The position numbers and the translations under genes are program-made. From NCBI GenBank assembly GCA_004151065.3, contig NWUY0304295104.1:1-23509 (forward strand): a stretch of 23,509 nucleotides of DNA. Reading direction: 5' to 3'. The notes beneath the pieces were generated by a model, which saw nothing but the letters and a program-made list of their open reading frames with translations, made no database searches and was not told where the DNA came from. Below are positions 1 through 9,274 of this stretch, in pieces. Numbering within the stretch: the first letter of the stretch is position 1; each line of letters begins with the position of its first letter. The DNA comes from Larix sibirica. Taxonomy: Eukaryota > Streptophyta > Pinopsida > Pinales > Pinaceae.

Positions 1-600
1 ATAACTGTTCTCTCTATCCTCCTAAGACCTCTTTGGATACCCTTTTCTGGGTTCTATACCCAATTGAGTAGAACCATCCGTTTAAGCACCGGCTATAGAG
101 GCAACAAATCGGAATGGAGACCTAGAAACCACCTTGCAGAGCCCGTTCGAGTTGAGTAGCGGGTTCCCCATTGACTAATAAGGCGTAAGCACCGATGAGA
201 AACACCCACCTCCCGGCTAACTAAGTAATAGCAACCTCGATCCGAGAGAGTAGCCCGATTAGTCGAATGTTTAGTGCTTAATCGAACTGAACCAACCGCG
301 AATCCTTGAGTTTAAGGCAGATGCGTTCATAAGTACTATGATGCTGCTTGCTCTGCTCACTCCATAAATCGAGGAAACATTTAAGAAGACCAAGCCCCCT
401 CGAATTCAAGACATCCAACTCCGAAACCCTACTGATTAATATCGTCAATAACAGGTGCTTCAACGCGCACAGGTTATGCAGCAATCTCTCCGGGTTCAAC
501 TGATTCAACCAGATAATCTGCTACTACTAGCTAAGCACCTGATGAAACTTAAACTCCCGCCTTCGCTGCTATTGGTTCGGATGCGTAAGAAATTACTGCC
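1..600. other. Gene-free backbone DNA
   Basis: No gene recognised. CpG is frequent, unlike the block that follows. There is faint internal repetition: words like 'ttgagtag' followed by 'aagcaccg' occur near 64-93 and again near 152-195. The minus-strand open frame at 278-508 has no recognisable motif and is not called. Confidence 0.5.
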
Positions 601-868
601 TTTGTATTAGCTGTTGTTTCCATTACTTTTACCTTTGCTACTGGCTGTGCTTATATGGGGTCATTTACAGCAGGGGTTGAGTAAACAAGGTAAAGAACTA
701 GCTTTGGAACTGGGAGTGGGTGCTTACTTTACTACTGCTTCACACGGAACCGTAATTGGATTTGCATTACCCGTGATCGAATCCATACCCGGATCAAAGA
801 ATAGCCCCAGGAACGGGAAAGGGTACAGGGTTAGGATTAGGCTCCACTTTGGCAAACCCAGAACCAGC
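600..868. other. Left edge of CpG-poor island 1
   Basis: No gene recognised. CpG falls to almost none between about 600 and 740, so the junction between backbone and the retroelement-bearing block probably lies near 600. Open frames here (614-886 plus, 794-979 minus) are explained partly by the copia remnant that starts at 869. Confidence 0.35.
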
Positions 869-1085
869 CATCCTTCTATGCCATAACCAGCTTTCATCTA
901 CTTGTCCCATACAACATTTTGCTCCTTTGACTTCATCAAGGATGTATACATTGCTTGGTGTTCTGCTTGCTTTTGCCACTAATCTTCCTGAATCTGCTTT
1001 TCTTATCTCACATTATTTAGAATAAAATATGAGGTCGTAACCTTGATCACACATTTGACTGACACTTATTATATTGTGTTTTAAC
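869..1085 (-). pseudogene. Ty1/copia GAG-pre-integrase domain remnant
   Basis: The minus strand reads in one frame through the conserved GAG-pre-integrase segment of plant Ty1/copia polyproteins. It begins with a 'LKHNIISVSQMCDQGYDL' block, then one TAA stop near 1016, then 'SGRLVAKA', 'NVYILDEVKG' and finally the diagnostic 'DESWLWHRRM' block. In the family this domain sits just before the integrase zinc finger and core, and usually ends in W-H-x-R-x-G-H. Here the sequence departs from the family right after 'WHRRM', so the His-Cys finger and integrase core are missing. No LTR or primer-binding site is visible. The domain lies downstream of the RT remnant (1500-1985, same strand), the reverse of element order, so the copia material is scrambled. 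Clearly non-functional. Identification is from family knowledge; nuclear origin is inference. Confidence 0.88.
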
Positions 1086-1332
1086 CCTACTCCTTTTTCC
1101 CAACAGATTGGTTGGACAAGCACCATTCCATCCTGGATTGATATAATAAGGCATTGACTCGCCAGGGCAGCAGAAACAGGTGCAGGGGATTCCAAGATAA
1201 GTGGCAGTCAGGGAAATATAAGCCATGTAGGTTACAAATAGTTTCAGGAAAGGAGGCCAAATTTAGTTAATGAGGAAAAGGAAGCCTTATACAGGGTATC
1301 CAACATTTAGGAGTACCCAGTCCTCAAGGGCA

Positions 1333-1494
1333 TTTGAGGATGTGTTTGGGGAAATTATGGAATTGCCACCAAAGAGGGATATTTATTTTGCAATTAATTT
1401 AGTACCTTAGGCTGCCCCAGTGTCCAGGACATCATATATAATGAGCACACCCGAGCTTAAAGAGCTACATATTAAACTTGAAGAGCTATTGAAG
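1333..1494 (+). pseudogene. Ty3/gypsy reverse transcriptase N-terminal remnant
   Basis: Fifty-four codons in one plus-strand frame match the linker and start of the reverse transcriptase of plant Ty3/gypsy elements. A 'FEDVFGEIMELPPKRDI' block corresponds to the family's 'FpDVFpeelpgLPPeReidf' region. 'FAINLVP' follows, then a single TAG where the family has Gly or Lys, then 'AAPVS' and 'YIMSTPELKELHIKLEELL'. The catalytic palm (YVDD-type Asp pair) is absent. About 70 bases upstream may be more of the same polyprotein, but they carry stops. The right end abuts the 3' end of a copia reverse transcriptase remnant on the opposite strand within a few bases, so two retroelement classes are joined here. 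Non-functional fragment. Confidence 0.87.
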
Positions 1495-1499
1495 ACACT

Positions 1500-1985
1500 G
1501 TATGATTGCAGTACTTTATACCAATCTGGGAAGTTCCCTTGATATAACGAACAATTCTCTTTGCGGCTTTAAGGTGACTTTCTATCAGATCCTGCAAAAA
1601 CTGATAAACCACACTAACAACAAAGTAAATATCAGGTCGACTGTAAGTCAAATAGATAAGGCTACTGACCAACTGTCGATAGAGTGTAGCATCAAATTTA
1701 ATAAAAAACACTCCTTGGTTAGCTTCACTCCCGACTGATAAGGTGTAGCACAAGGGTCACAGTCTTCCACCCGGAACTTATGTAAAAATTTCATCACATA
1801 TGTTAGGTTTATAAATAAGACACCATCATCCATCTGTAAGACTTGGATGCCCAAAAACAAATGCAACAGACCAAGGTCAGTGATCTCAAAGGTATCAGTT
1901 CACTTTTTATTTCACCCCAAAAATGAAATTGACATTGTTTCCAGTAATGACTAGGTCATCTACATACAAGGAACAATCAACGTTT
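1500..1985 (-). pseudogene. Ty1/copia reverse transcriptase remnant
   Basis: Three blocks on the minus strand, in correct order, match the second half of the Ty1/copia reverse transcriptase. First comes the catalytic 'LYVDDLVITGNN' (YVDD at 1955-1966). Next is 'FEITDLG' running into 'LFLGIQVLQMDDG', then 'YVMKFLHKFRVEDCDPCATP'. Last is 'YRQLVSSLIYLTYSRPDIYF' with 'SHLKAAKRIVRYIKGT'. The frame is broken by stops and an indel near 1905 and by a frameshift near 1680. The sequence stops matching at about 1500, before the RNase H catalytic Asp/Glu residues. An intact element would encode a roughly 1,300-residue polyprotein, so this is a small, dead piece. It lies in CpG-poor DNA, consistent with a nuclear source. 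Confidence 0.92.
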
Positions 1986-2499
1986 CACCATTTCCAATGG
2001 ATCACTTCTTAACAAGCCAGAAAAGTAATTCAACAGTGCTTGGAGGGAATCTTATGAGGACTTTAGAGATGATGATACTAAAGATGCAATAGACTTATAA
2101 GATTTTATATAAGTAATAAGTTATGTTTTTACTCACCGTTTCGTTTTTGGAATTGCCATTGGGAAATTAGTAGAATTATTATAGCTATGGATGATAATAA
2201 CCAAGATTATTATTTTGAATCCTTGTTCAGTTTTTAATCATGTACGATAAAATATGAATACCAAAATCTTGAATGATTTTCACTTTTGAATAAAATAGCT
2301 ACACCGTGTTTCTATTAACTCTTTTGCAGTGAAATACTCTCGTAGCAACGTAAAATCCTAGAAACTACCATTTTGTGAACTAAAATATATGTGAACCTCT
2401 GTTCTACGATTGACCATCAAAATAAATGACAAAAAGCTACGAAATGTTAGGATAATTTTCTGCACCAGGGATGATCTTGCACCAGACACCTTTGGTTAT
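1986..2499. other. AT-rich DNA, no gene recognised
   Basis: AT-rich, CpG-poor stretch between the copia remnant and the Lys-rich coding remnant. The only thing resembling coding is a 23-codon acidic run on the plus strand (2029-2100, containing 'WRESYEDFRDDD') that ends in TAA. It is too short to identify. Confidence 0.35.
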
Positions 2500-3295
2500 A
2501 AAAACATGAGAGCATTCTTCTCATGCATGAAGCTGCTGGCTTTCTTTATATATGATTCACGTTCTTTCTTTTTCCTGCTCTTCCAAACACTATAATTTCT
2601 ATCATCATTCTTCTTTCTTCTTCCAACAACCTTCTTAATCATCATGTACTCAGTACACTTATTGCCAATAGGTCTTATTGTTTCCCAATATTTGCCCCAC
2701 AGGAGTTATTGTTTCTAATTACTCAAGCCAAATAAGACTTAATGTATTCAAATGTTCTTGCCCAATGAGGTCTACTGCCTCCCCATCCTCCCTCTGACAT
2801 GCTGCCTATTTCTCAAGCTTTCCAATACCTTGCTTGACCATACCTTCTATTCCATCATCTGCTTTACCGCCTTTCAACATGTCTCATTCTTGATTACTAA
2901 CCTTCTTAGCAACAATATCTTCAGCTTTTGCACATTCTTTATTTATATCCTTTTTTTTCTTAAAAAAATACGTCTTATAGAATCTCTTTGGCTAAGCTGT
3001 CACACTATAAGGGGTGTATCTATGCCGTCAAAGTTACCCAGGACTTGCACCTGGCCTCATTCGCACCCACTTAGGGGGTTTTTCAACCTGGGTCTACACG
3101 TTACTTTTGCTGCACATCTTAAAAATTTATTGTTTTATTAATTTTGTCTTCATCATCACTGTGTCCAAGCATCAAGTTCTATTTTTGCTGTAACTTGGGT
3201 TGTCTCTGAACTTCCATAGGTACATTCTCCTTTCCATCTTCTTGAACATCTTTAACAAGTGTTGTGTGACACAAATTATTTTCCCTCAATGTTTA
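2500..3295 (-). pseudogene. Decayed Lys/Glu-rich coding sequence, unidentified
   Basis: Read on the minus strand, long parts look like protein-coding sequence interrupted by a few stops and frame changes. The first part (about 3291-3130) contains 'DVQEDGKENVPMEVQRQ' and, after one TAG, 'HSDDEDKINKT'. A middle part (about 2970-2700) contains 'ECAKAEDIVAKKVSNQE', then 'GIEGMVKQGIGKLEK' and 'DGEAVDLIGQ'. The last part (about 2655-2500) is strongly basic, with 'KKVVGRRKKNDDRN' and 'SRKKKERESYIKKA'. No family is recognised. The composition suggests a disordered or nuclear/chromatin-associated protein, or the basic region of a retroelement ORF1. Between the first two parts lies a non-coding stretch with a T-arm-like hairpin, possibly an intron or insertion. 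Only 2 CpG occur in 2581-3000. Low-complexity bias could mimic coding, so confidence is moderate. Confidence 0.4.
3038..3054 (-). other. tRNA T-arm-like hairpin (possible SINE B box)
   Basis: On the minus strand a perfect 5-bp stem (CCAGG/CCTGG) closes a 7-base loop TGCAAGT. This is the geometry of a tRNA T arm, and the loop differs from TTCRANY at one position. No matching acceptor stem or clear A box was found at the expected distance upstream, so this is at best a tRNA-derived (SINE-like) relic. Confidence 0.25.
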
Positions 3296-3751
3296 CTTAA
3301 TTTCCGAGGTAAAGAATAAGACTAAATGCTCTAAAGTCTGCACATCTAACTAAAGCACTAGGCTGTTACACAGAATGGGTAGGAGCGGGTAAATCTAAAT
3401 TAAAGGGGTAATACTTCTAGACAGGTAATACTTGCTAATACAGAAAGAATCCCTTAAAGCGGTCGCATATAACTGATTATGTGAGGTCATTATGTAAGGT
3501 AAGATTCTTCTGCCATGAAAGGGTAAGTAAGGTCAATAATTCTTTTAATATGAGTATCCATAATTTTTGAATGAGAAGGAATTATTATGCCATGATTCTG
3601 AGCTCCAGGCGCCATGGTAAGGGTAGAGGGTTAAGGGTTAATAGTAAGAGTGCGGTACCTCCTAATAAGATTCCTGAATCCAAGCGGTCTAGGGATAATA
3701 TGTCTAGTTCTGAAGGTGGATAACTATAAGGTTCAGGCATTAACTGAAAGG

Positions 3752-3764
3752 TATATATATATAT
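3752..3764. repeat. (TA)n microsatellite
   Basis: Thirteen bases of uninterrupted TA repeat. Confidence 0.9.
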
Positions 3765-3792
3765 TCCTAGCGATAGAGTGGGTTCTAATGGA

Positions 3793-3843
3793 TGAATCGT
3801 ATTGTATTGGCTCCTAAGCGAGACCAATAGGTAACGCGGTACC
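3793..3843. repeat. Hairpin-bearing repeat element, copy 1
   Basis: Contains a 6-bp inverted repeat TATTGG (3805-3810) / CCAATA (3824-3829) around a 13-base loop. The copy at 12978-13024 keeps both arms and differs at one loop base (CTCCTAAGCGAGA versus CTCCTAAGCAAGA). It lacks a four-base duplication ('attg') present here just before the stem. Confidence 0.75.
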
Positions 3844-4280
3844 TAGAAGTCGGATAGTGTACCAGGTAGTAGGTTAAAGGGTTAATAGCAAGAACCACTA
3901 AGAGAAATTAAAGCAAGTGTGAGCCTGTGCAATGGCGTATGGAAGCCCGTTGATGAAAAGGTCCTATGGTTTATGGCCCAAACCTTGTTGGAACTTTCAT
4001 TCGATGTCTGCTATGGTAAAACTGGGAAAACGGGACAATAGAACCTCTCGTGTTTAAAGCCCTGTTTCAATATAGACAGTTGAACGGATCTTTCTTACTA
4101 AGCTTCTAACCGGGCGGGATGGAGATGCATGCCTAAACATTTTGTATTTAGATATGTCATTATGATATCTTTAAAGAACAATAGTTTAGTAGGTACCGGG
4201 CTTACCCGAATAAGACGAACCACCTATGCGCTAATCCCATTACTCACTGATACAGTCGTTTATATACGTAATATTTGGAT

Positions 4281-4340
4281 CTTACACTTCGTGCCTCACT
4301 TTTATGATTAGATTCACTTCGTTCCTCACCTTTAGGATTA
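4281..4340. repeat. 30-bp tandem duplication
   Basis: Two adjacent 30-base units, 4281-4310 and 4311-4340, sharing the core CACTTCGT(G/T)CCTCAC. They match at 24 of 30 positions. Confidence 0.85.
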
Positions 4341-4450
4341 CATTATGGGGACCCTCATCTACGGACTTGTCTTCATCAACTTATTTTGGATAGGATTCTT
4401 CAATGTTGATGTTTATATCGATTTTGATTGCTTTATATACTTGCACCTAA

Positions 4451-4510
4451 GGAGCCAGGGTTGAACAAGAATAAATGGAGATATAGTGTTGGACAAGGGC
4501 AGATAATACG
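4451..4510. repeat. Dispersed repeat paired with 13800-13857
   Basis: GGAGCCAGGGTTG, then 'ataaatggagatatagtgttgg' followed by 'acaagggcagata' here; the partner has GGAGCCAGCCAGGGTTG, then 'ataggatatggcgttgg' and 'aaggacagata'. Third anchor of the colinear duplication. Confidence 0.7.
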
Positions 4511-4550
4511 TGCGTTATGACAAGCTCCACATATCACATAACGGCACGTA

Positions 4551-4578
4551 GTTCCTCATCCACTGTTCCTCATCCACC
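4551..4578. repeat. 14-bp tandem duplication
   Basis: Two copies of GTTCCTCATCCAC(T/C) head to tail, one mismatch. A looser third relative ('cagttcctcaaacag') follows at about 4592. Confidence 0.85.
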
Positions 4579-4802
4579 TTACGGTAATGGAAACAGTTCC
4601 TCAAACAGTTTCTCTATGTCCACATAACAGTACATAGGGCAGTCCATGCAGCAGCTTCATGTATGTATGGATATAAAATTCCCTTTTCTCTCTCAAACAA
4701 CAGGTGCTGGGCCCAAATACCTTGTCTCGGATCCGTGGGCATACCAAAGTGTGGTTGGACAATATGATGCCAACTTATTCCTATAGATTGGGATGGGAAT
4801 AG

Positions 4803-5230
4803 GCCAATGGGACTAATCCAATCCATAATTCAATCCAATCTAATCCATATGTATGGGGTTGACTGCTCCTATAGTAGTGGATCCGATGGGGGATCAACAG
4901 GGGGGGACATAGCCGAGCATGGCAGGTCCATTCCCAGTGCCAGTGGGTTTACCTTTGAAATAGAATCCCTGGTATTTGGAACATGATGTTCCTCTTACAC
5001 CATAAGCTGTAGTTCAGCTGTTCAACTTTGAGAGTCCCGATTGTTGCAATAAAGCCCATTCCTATATACTATTACGGTACGGTTGTATGTATAGTAAGTT
5101 CCATAACTACTAGTCCACATGCATGCACTTATGATGGGTGATTCCCGCTAGTTTCCACTAATAAGTAAGAGAGATGTGAGAAATCCATTGGAGGGGAGGG
5201 GTAATAATAAGCCAATGGGATTAATCCAAT
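4803..5230. repeat. Direct repeat pair (4803-4822 and 5211-5230)
   Basis: GCCAATGGGA(C/T)TAATCCAAT occurs at 4803-4822 and 5211-5230 with one mismatch in 20. The DNA between holds no recognisable gene; minus-strand open frames overlapping it have no motif. Confidence 0.8.
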
Positions 5231-5263
5231 ATTGATAATATATTATATTGCATAGAGACGTTT

Positions 5264-5653
5264 ACCTTGTCCATTGTAACAAATAAATAATGAATTGAAC
5301 CTAGAACTTGGCGGATCCACTATTGTGTAAGCTAACTCCACATGTCCTGACCACGGAATAAGACCAAATAAGACCACGTATCGTATATGGCCAGGCCTAT
5401 TCATAAAGTGTCCAGGCCTCAAGTTTGATGGCATTTCCGGATTGGTAACTTCCAGCATGAGTCCGTAGAGAGACCCGGGAGCATGGAACCAATAGGGGTT
5501 AGCACTATCAGGTGAGGTGAGTTAGGCCGATAGTGAGTGAGCCATATTCCCTTGGCTTAATAGGAGCGTGGATGCTGCTCTAACCTTTGGCGATAGGAAG
5601 GAGGAGAGAGCTACCCGATATCTACGTTGAACTTGTACATTGTAACAATAAAT
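5264..5653. repeat. Direct repeat pair (5264-5288 and 5630-5653)
   Basis: A(C/A)CTTGT(C/A)CATTGTAACAA(A)TAAAT recurs 366 bases apart. It gives the two minus-strand open frames at 5243-5458 and 5522-5716 a shared 'CYN' stretch. That is a shared repeat, not evidence of a gene family. Confidence 0.7.
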
Positions 5654-5899
5654 CAAAAATCTATAGGGGCATAGACTATGATTTCTCAATGGCCTCAGCA
5701 GGTTCAGCCGGGGCAAGCACCATGCGCATGTTTGTTGGTTGGACCAGATGACAACTTCATATAATTTTATTTCACATTGATGTTGAAGAGCAATGAAACC
5801 TCTTGTTTAGGGGGTTGGATTACATATCACCAACATAGAAGTTTATTACTACTACTGCCCACATGAGAAGGTTCCCCCACGGACTATAGCTGGTAGTTT

Positions 5900-5921
5900 C
5901 TATATAGGATCTATATAGGAT
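5900..5921. repeat. 11-bp perfect tandem duplication
   Basis: CTATATAGGAT twice in succession, continuing into 'aggataggag'. Confidence 0.9.
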
Positions 5922-5974
5922 AGGATAGGAGATCCCCGGAAAAAGAAAACATCTAGGCCATATTGTTAAATCTC

Positions 5975-6401
5975 CGGTCAGCCAATAGCCGGTGTATCAT
6001 AGCCAGGAGGTCTTTACAGAAGGAGAAGGTCTCTGATTGCCGGTACTCGATTCAGGTGTCGATGCCGAGACTAAATTATGAGACTAAATACAGGAGTCTT
6101 AGTCAATCCCAAGAGTCGATGCTGGTAATCAATGCTGGTACTTGATCCCAAGAGTTTATGCCAGTCATAGCCGGGCTGGGCTTGGTTACTCGGTTGGGCT
6201 TATAGCCTGGGATGGAGACAGTCATTGCTAACCAGTCATTGAAAGGAGGTGGGGGTTGCCAATCCAATAAGGAGGTGGTCTTTTAGAGAAGGTTTACGAG
6301 AATTGGTACTCGATGCCAGGTGGCAGTGCTGCTCTACTCGATCCAGGAGTGTCGATCCCAAGAGTTAATGCACTTGATACCGGTACTTGATCCCAAGAGT
6401 T
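5975..6401. repeat. Degenerate repeat array, 'gccaggagtc' family (block 1)
   Basis: Made of related words of about 20-26 bases: 'gatgctggtacttgatccca', 'agagtcgatg', 'tcagccaatagccggt', 'ccaggaggtcttt'. One 20-base word, GGTACTTGATCCCAAGAGTT, is exact at 6137-6156 and 6382-6401. Related blocks lie at 17820-18180, 18555-18630 and 22080-22350, with traces at 15630-15700. There are no evenly spaced identical units, so this is not a CRISPR array. The open frame at 5963-6145 is a product of the repeat. Confidence 0.7.
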
Positions 6402-6409
6402 GAGCCCAC

Positions 6410-6835
6410 GTGACGTGACCTGTATATTTCGAATGGGAAAGGTCAATGAAGGTTAATGGGCCCCCAATCACTTTCGCTTCTCAGTTCATTGAAGGACGTT
6501 CTATTAAACTTATGATCCATACATGATAGATTGGCCCTGATCAATAGAAGCCACGGGTAACGGGCATATCGATCGTGGTGAAAACTGCCTGGCCTGCCTT
6601 CTCTCTTCTTTCTCTACCGGGCGCCCAAACTGATCTGAGGTCGTTGACTACCCGGCCTCTGATTCTCTCTCTACAGCCAAGTGTAATGGGTGAGTGTAAA
6701 AAGCCAAGTGCTACTGGGTGGGGGGTGCCTCTCTATCTACTGCCACGCGATAACGGGTGGGTGGGTATACGGCACAGCTGCTGGATAGTTTGGTTACAGC
6801 ACTATCCCTTTCTCTAGTTAGGGCAGACTATAGAA
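6410..6835. other. Backbone DNA, no gene recognised
   Basis: CpG content is ordinary. A plus-strand open frame (6575-6817) carries no recognisable motif and is not called. The base composition changes abruptly near 6835 to AT-rich, CpG-poor DNA (island 2). Confidence 0.4.
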
Positions 6836-6963
6836 TTAATATATATATTGCATTTTGAACCAAAATATATTTGCTGGTAAGAGAAGTTGTGACAGTAAAG
6901 CTCAAGCTGATAAATAAAGGAGTAAGCAAGTTCAAATTTGTAAGTTTGACAAGTTATGACACT

Positions 6964-7350
6964 CAAGCATTACAATTAAGGGCACCCAAGCAAGTTTGAA
7001 GCAATTCACAAAAAGGTTCCGATCTGCAATTCTGAGGTAAGTTACTTAAACTCTTGTTTTGTTTCAAGTTCATTATTGTTTTGTTAAGGGTTGATCTACC
7101 ATACATGCTTACAACATCTATATTTTCGGCCTTAAAACACTTTTTGCATACCATACTTGTTTGCCACATCAATCCAAGCTTCAAACACACAAAGCTTTGC
7201 CTCAATTGGATATCCTTTTGGGCATTAGGGCATCATTTTCAATTGTTCATAGGCTGGAAACAACTTATCAAACTTGATCCAAGTGCTAAATAAATCAGAC
7301 CTTGAAACTTCATTAGATTCCAAAGTTGGGTTTCTATTTGTGACATTCAT
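6964..7350 (-). pseudogene. Decayed coding sequence, unidentified
   Basis: On the minus strand a frame starts with ATG at 7350-7348 and contains 'SDLFSTWIKFDKLFPAYEQL'. A single TAA stop follows near 7222, then 'KGYPIEAKLCVFEAWIDVAN' and 'KYGMQKV', ending at about 7134. A one-base shift then continues as 'FKAENIDVVSMYGRS' and 'NKSLSNLPQNCRSEPF' to about 6964. Composition and length (about 125 codons with one stop and one frameshift) look like real coding sequence in early decay. No domain family is recognised. An opposite-strand reading near 7015-7040 offers a good donor (GAG|GTAAGT at about 7036) preceded by a short open frame. The two readings cannot both be right. CpG is depleted (2 in 6841-7260), supporting nuclear origin. 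Confidence 0.42.
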
Positions 7351-8034
7351 ACTTCTATGTTACCTATAAAACTAGTGTTTACAAAACCGAGGTCCTTGTG
7401 TGCACAAACATATCCTAAAAACTAAAGTGTTTGCCTCATTGCCTCGCTGATCCAACATTGTATAAGATCGATCTGCTCCCTAAAGAGTCATCTAAAGACA
7501 ACCTTGAAGCTTTATGTGCATTAAAAAAATTGACCAAAATAACCTTGTCAAAGTGTGATACCTTTGAGTTAGTGGATCCATCTTATAGCTGATTATACAC
7601 TCCGTTAACAAAAAAAGAAAATCACTCTTGTCTCTTGGCTACATACCCTTATAAAAACAAAGTAAAAGATACAAAAAGTTTTTACATACATAGTACATTC
7701 TAATCATACACCCAAGAGCAATTGTCTTTTCATTTACGAGACTCAAGGACTCTATAGCCCTAGGCACTGGTCCATTAGCATTTATTCACATCTTGCCTCC
7801 CTTGAGCATTCACACAGCAATTACCTGGGGTATCATAAACCCAGCCCTAGTACATTTATCTGCGAGGTGTTTTGAGGGTACATCTGGCGAATTGAAAAAA
7901 GGGTAATTGGGCTCCCTCTAGTCAATAAAATTGGAGACCTATAAGTAGAAGATTTGTTGATCCACCCATAGCGTTTGAGTCCGATAAAAAGAGAGGCCTA
8001 AAAATAACAAAGTAAATCTCCTTCTCCAGTCCAA
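7351..8034. other. CpG-poor DNA, no gene recognised
   Basis: Lies between the unidentified coding remnant and the gypsy gag remnant. Minus-strand readings around 7440-7600 are weakly coding-like but broken. Could be the 5' untranslated region or LTR of the gag-bearing element, but no LTR ends, primer-binding site or target-site duplication could be defined. Confidence 0.35.
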
Positions 8035-8587
8035 ATGGCATCCACCAATGTTGGTGGTAGCACTTCTGGATCAGTCAATCCCACTGGACCTAGACCCTTT
8101 TGTAGAAACCGTTCCTCTTTTTACTTCTCCAATGTGCAAGGCCAACCCCATCCTATTCCTTATAAAGTTAACAACTTCCAGTTTGAACAGGGGATAATGT
8201 CGTCACAATCCAAGAACACATGGACAAGTTTTGAAAGTCATGGATGATACCCTATTGTTCATGAGGATGTGATGAGGAAACTCCTTGCCTCTTCGTTGGA
8301 AGGAACCCTCATAAATGGTTCATTTCTTTGCCTGCTGGCAGTATAACTGGGTATTACAAAAGCTCATTGAAAAGTGGGGAGTGAAATAGATAGAATGAGA
8401 AATATTTGATAAACCAAGTCAACCAGATAAAGATAACAGAGAATGAGACTGTACAAGAATTGAATATGAGTGAGGTTTGACCAAGTGGTAGCTAGACTTC
8501 CTACAAGAATAAAACCTGCCCCCTCGAAGAAGATTCGTGCCATAATTGAATCCCTTTATCTATGGGATTTGAGTGCACTTTGGTACT
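8035..8587 (+). pseudogene. Ty3/gypsy gag (Retrotrans_gag) remnant
   Basis: An ATG-initiated frame at 8035 gives about 70 codons starting 'MASTNVGGSTSG' and ends in TGA. In shifted frames the conserved capsid region of plant Ty3/gypsy gag follows. 'HEDVMRKLLASSLEG' (about 8260-8304) matches the family's 'EDv.mklFa.SLeg' helix. 'HKWFISLPAGSITG' (about 8310-8350) matches its 'a..Wf.sLP.gSI.sW' core. 'KLIEKWGVK' (about 8360-8386) matches the following 'F.ekWgvkk'. 'ITENETVQEL' (about 8434-8463) and 'RFDQVVARLPTRIKP' (about 8475-8520) continue the order. At least three frameshifts and several stops are present. No zinc knuckle is seen downstream. Gag normally forms the virus-like particle; this copy cannot. 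The match rests on motif order. Confidence 0.72.
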
Positions 8588-8599
8588 GATTAAACACAA

Positions 8600-9270
8600 A
8601 TTTCTTTTCTCTAATTTGCTCAAAAGTTCAGGCGCTTAGGAAGGCGATAAAAGAGATGAAATAAAGCAAGCAGCAGTCAGATTGATATCAGGCAGGTGGG
8701 AAGGTGGTGGTGGGGATCATTAAGTCCGCGGGTCTAAGGGTCGTAGGTCGTTTTGGTTGGTCGAAGCATTCATTCAGTTGGCAAGTTTGACCGATGTAAA
8801 ATCTTTTCTCAAATTTGTTAGGTAGGGGAAGTAAATCAAAAGTATAGGTTTAAGAACTATTGTTCCTTTAAGAGAAGACCGCGACTTTTAACGGGAGTAA
8901 TAGGCTCTCCATCCTCATGGAAAGAAGCTCTCCCAATAAAAAAACTAGGCTTCTTTCAGGATCCCTAGTTTACCGCTTCCACCTAGTATCACGCTTAGCT
9001 CTAGTTTACTTCTGGCCTAAAGCCTCATAAATCGAGCAGTAGTTACTAGTTATGGCCTCACAAATCTGGGAATCATTACAAAGGATATCTCGCAAATAAA
9101 TACAGTTGTCATTATATATGAGTCAATAAATGGTCGAATAACCTCGAAAAGTTCTTTATAACGGGTGCTGGCTGCATAAGAATCTTATAAGGATAGGTGC
9201 CAGCTCCTTTAGCTTCGGACCATAGATATAGTTTCTGGCCAGAGAAAAGCTCCCTAGACGAGATGGCGGG
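8600..9270. other. Transition to backbone DNA, no gene recognised
   Basis: CpG becomes frequent again from about 8650. A compound inverted repeat is visible at about 9169-9216: GCTGGC pairs with GCCAGC, enclosing the near-palindrome ATAAGAATCTTAT. No ORF of interest. Confidence 0.35.
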
Positions 9271-9274
9271 ACTG

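Larger units (their letters stand above)
3360..4130. repeat. Duplicated backbone segment, copy 1 (left part)
   Basis: Rich in short words such as 'aagggttaatagtaag', 'ggtacctcctaa' and 'gtaagtaaggt'. Three anchors recur in the same order at 12780-13857: the hairpin-bearing element (3793-3843), the block AAGCAAGTGT...GAAGCCCG (3911-3948 versus 13351-13394), and GGAGCCAGGGTTG...CAGATA (4451-4505 versus 13800-13850). Distances between anchors differ (106 and 540 here, 366 and 449 there), so the copies have since gained and lost DNA. A shorter relative is seen near 19885-19935 ('cagtacctcctaagaatt'). Confidence 0.65.

Noticed and set aside
138-168. 'gttcgag' near 143 as a tRNA T loop
   Set aside because: No flanking 5-bp T stem of proper spacing, and no acceptor, D or anticodon arms.
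794-840. Telomere-like 'gggttaggatt'
   Set aside because: Only one and a half units; not a telomeric array.
2752-3141. 129-codon plus-strand open frame rich in Leu, Phe and Ser
   Set aside because: It is the antisense shadow of the Lys/Glu-rich minus-strand remnant; T/C-rich DNA gives a hydrophobic artefact.
5085-5098. 'ggtacggttgtatg' as a group II intron domain V piece
   Set aside because: The paired GAGCCGT strand and the conserved bulge and loop are absent.
5975-6401. Possible CRISPR array, because short words recur
   Set aside because: Units vary in length and sequence, spacing is irregular, the same words occur inside the would-be spacers, and there are no cas-like genes.
8700-8800. 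Gag zinc knuckle downstream of the capsid remnant
   Set aside because: No CX2CX4HX4C pattern could be read in any frame.
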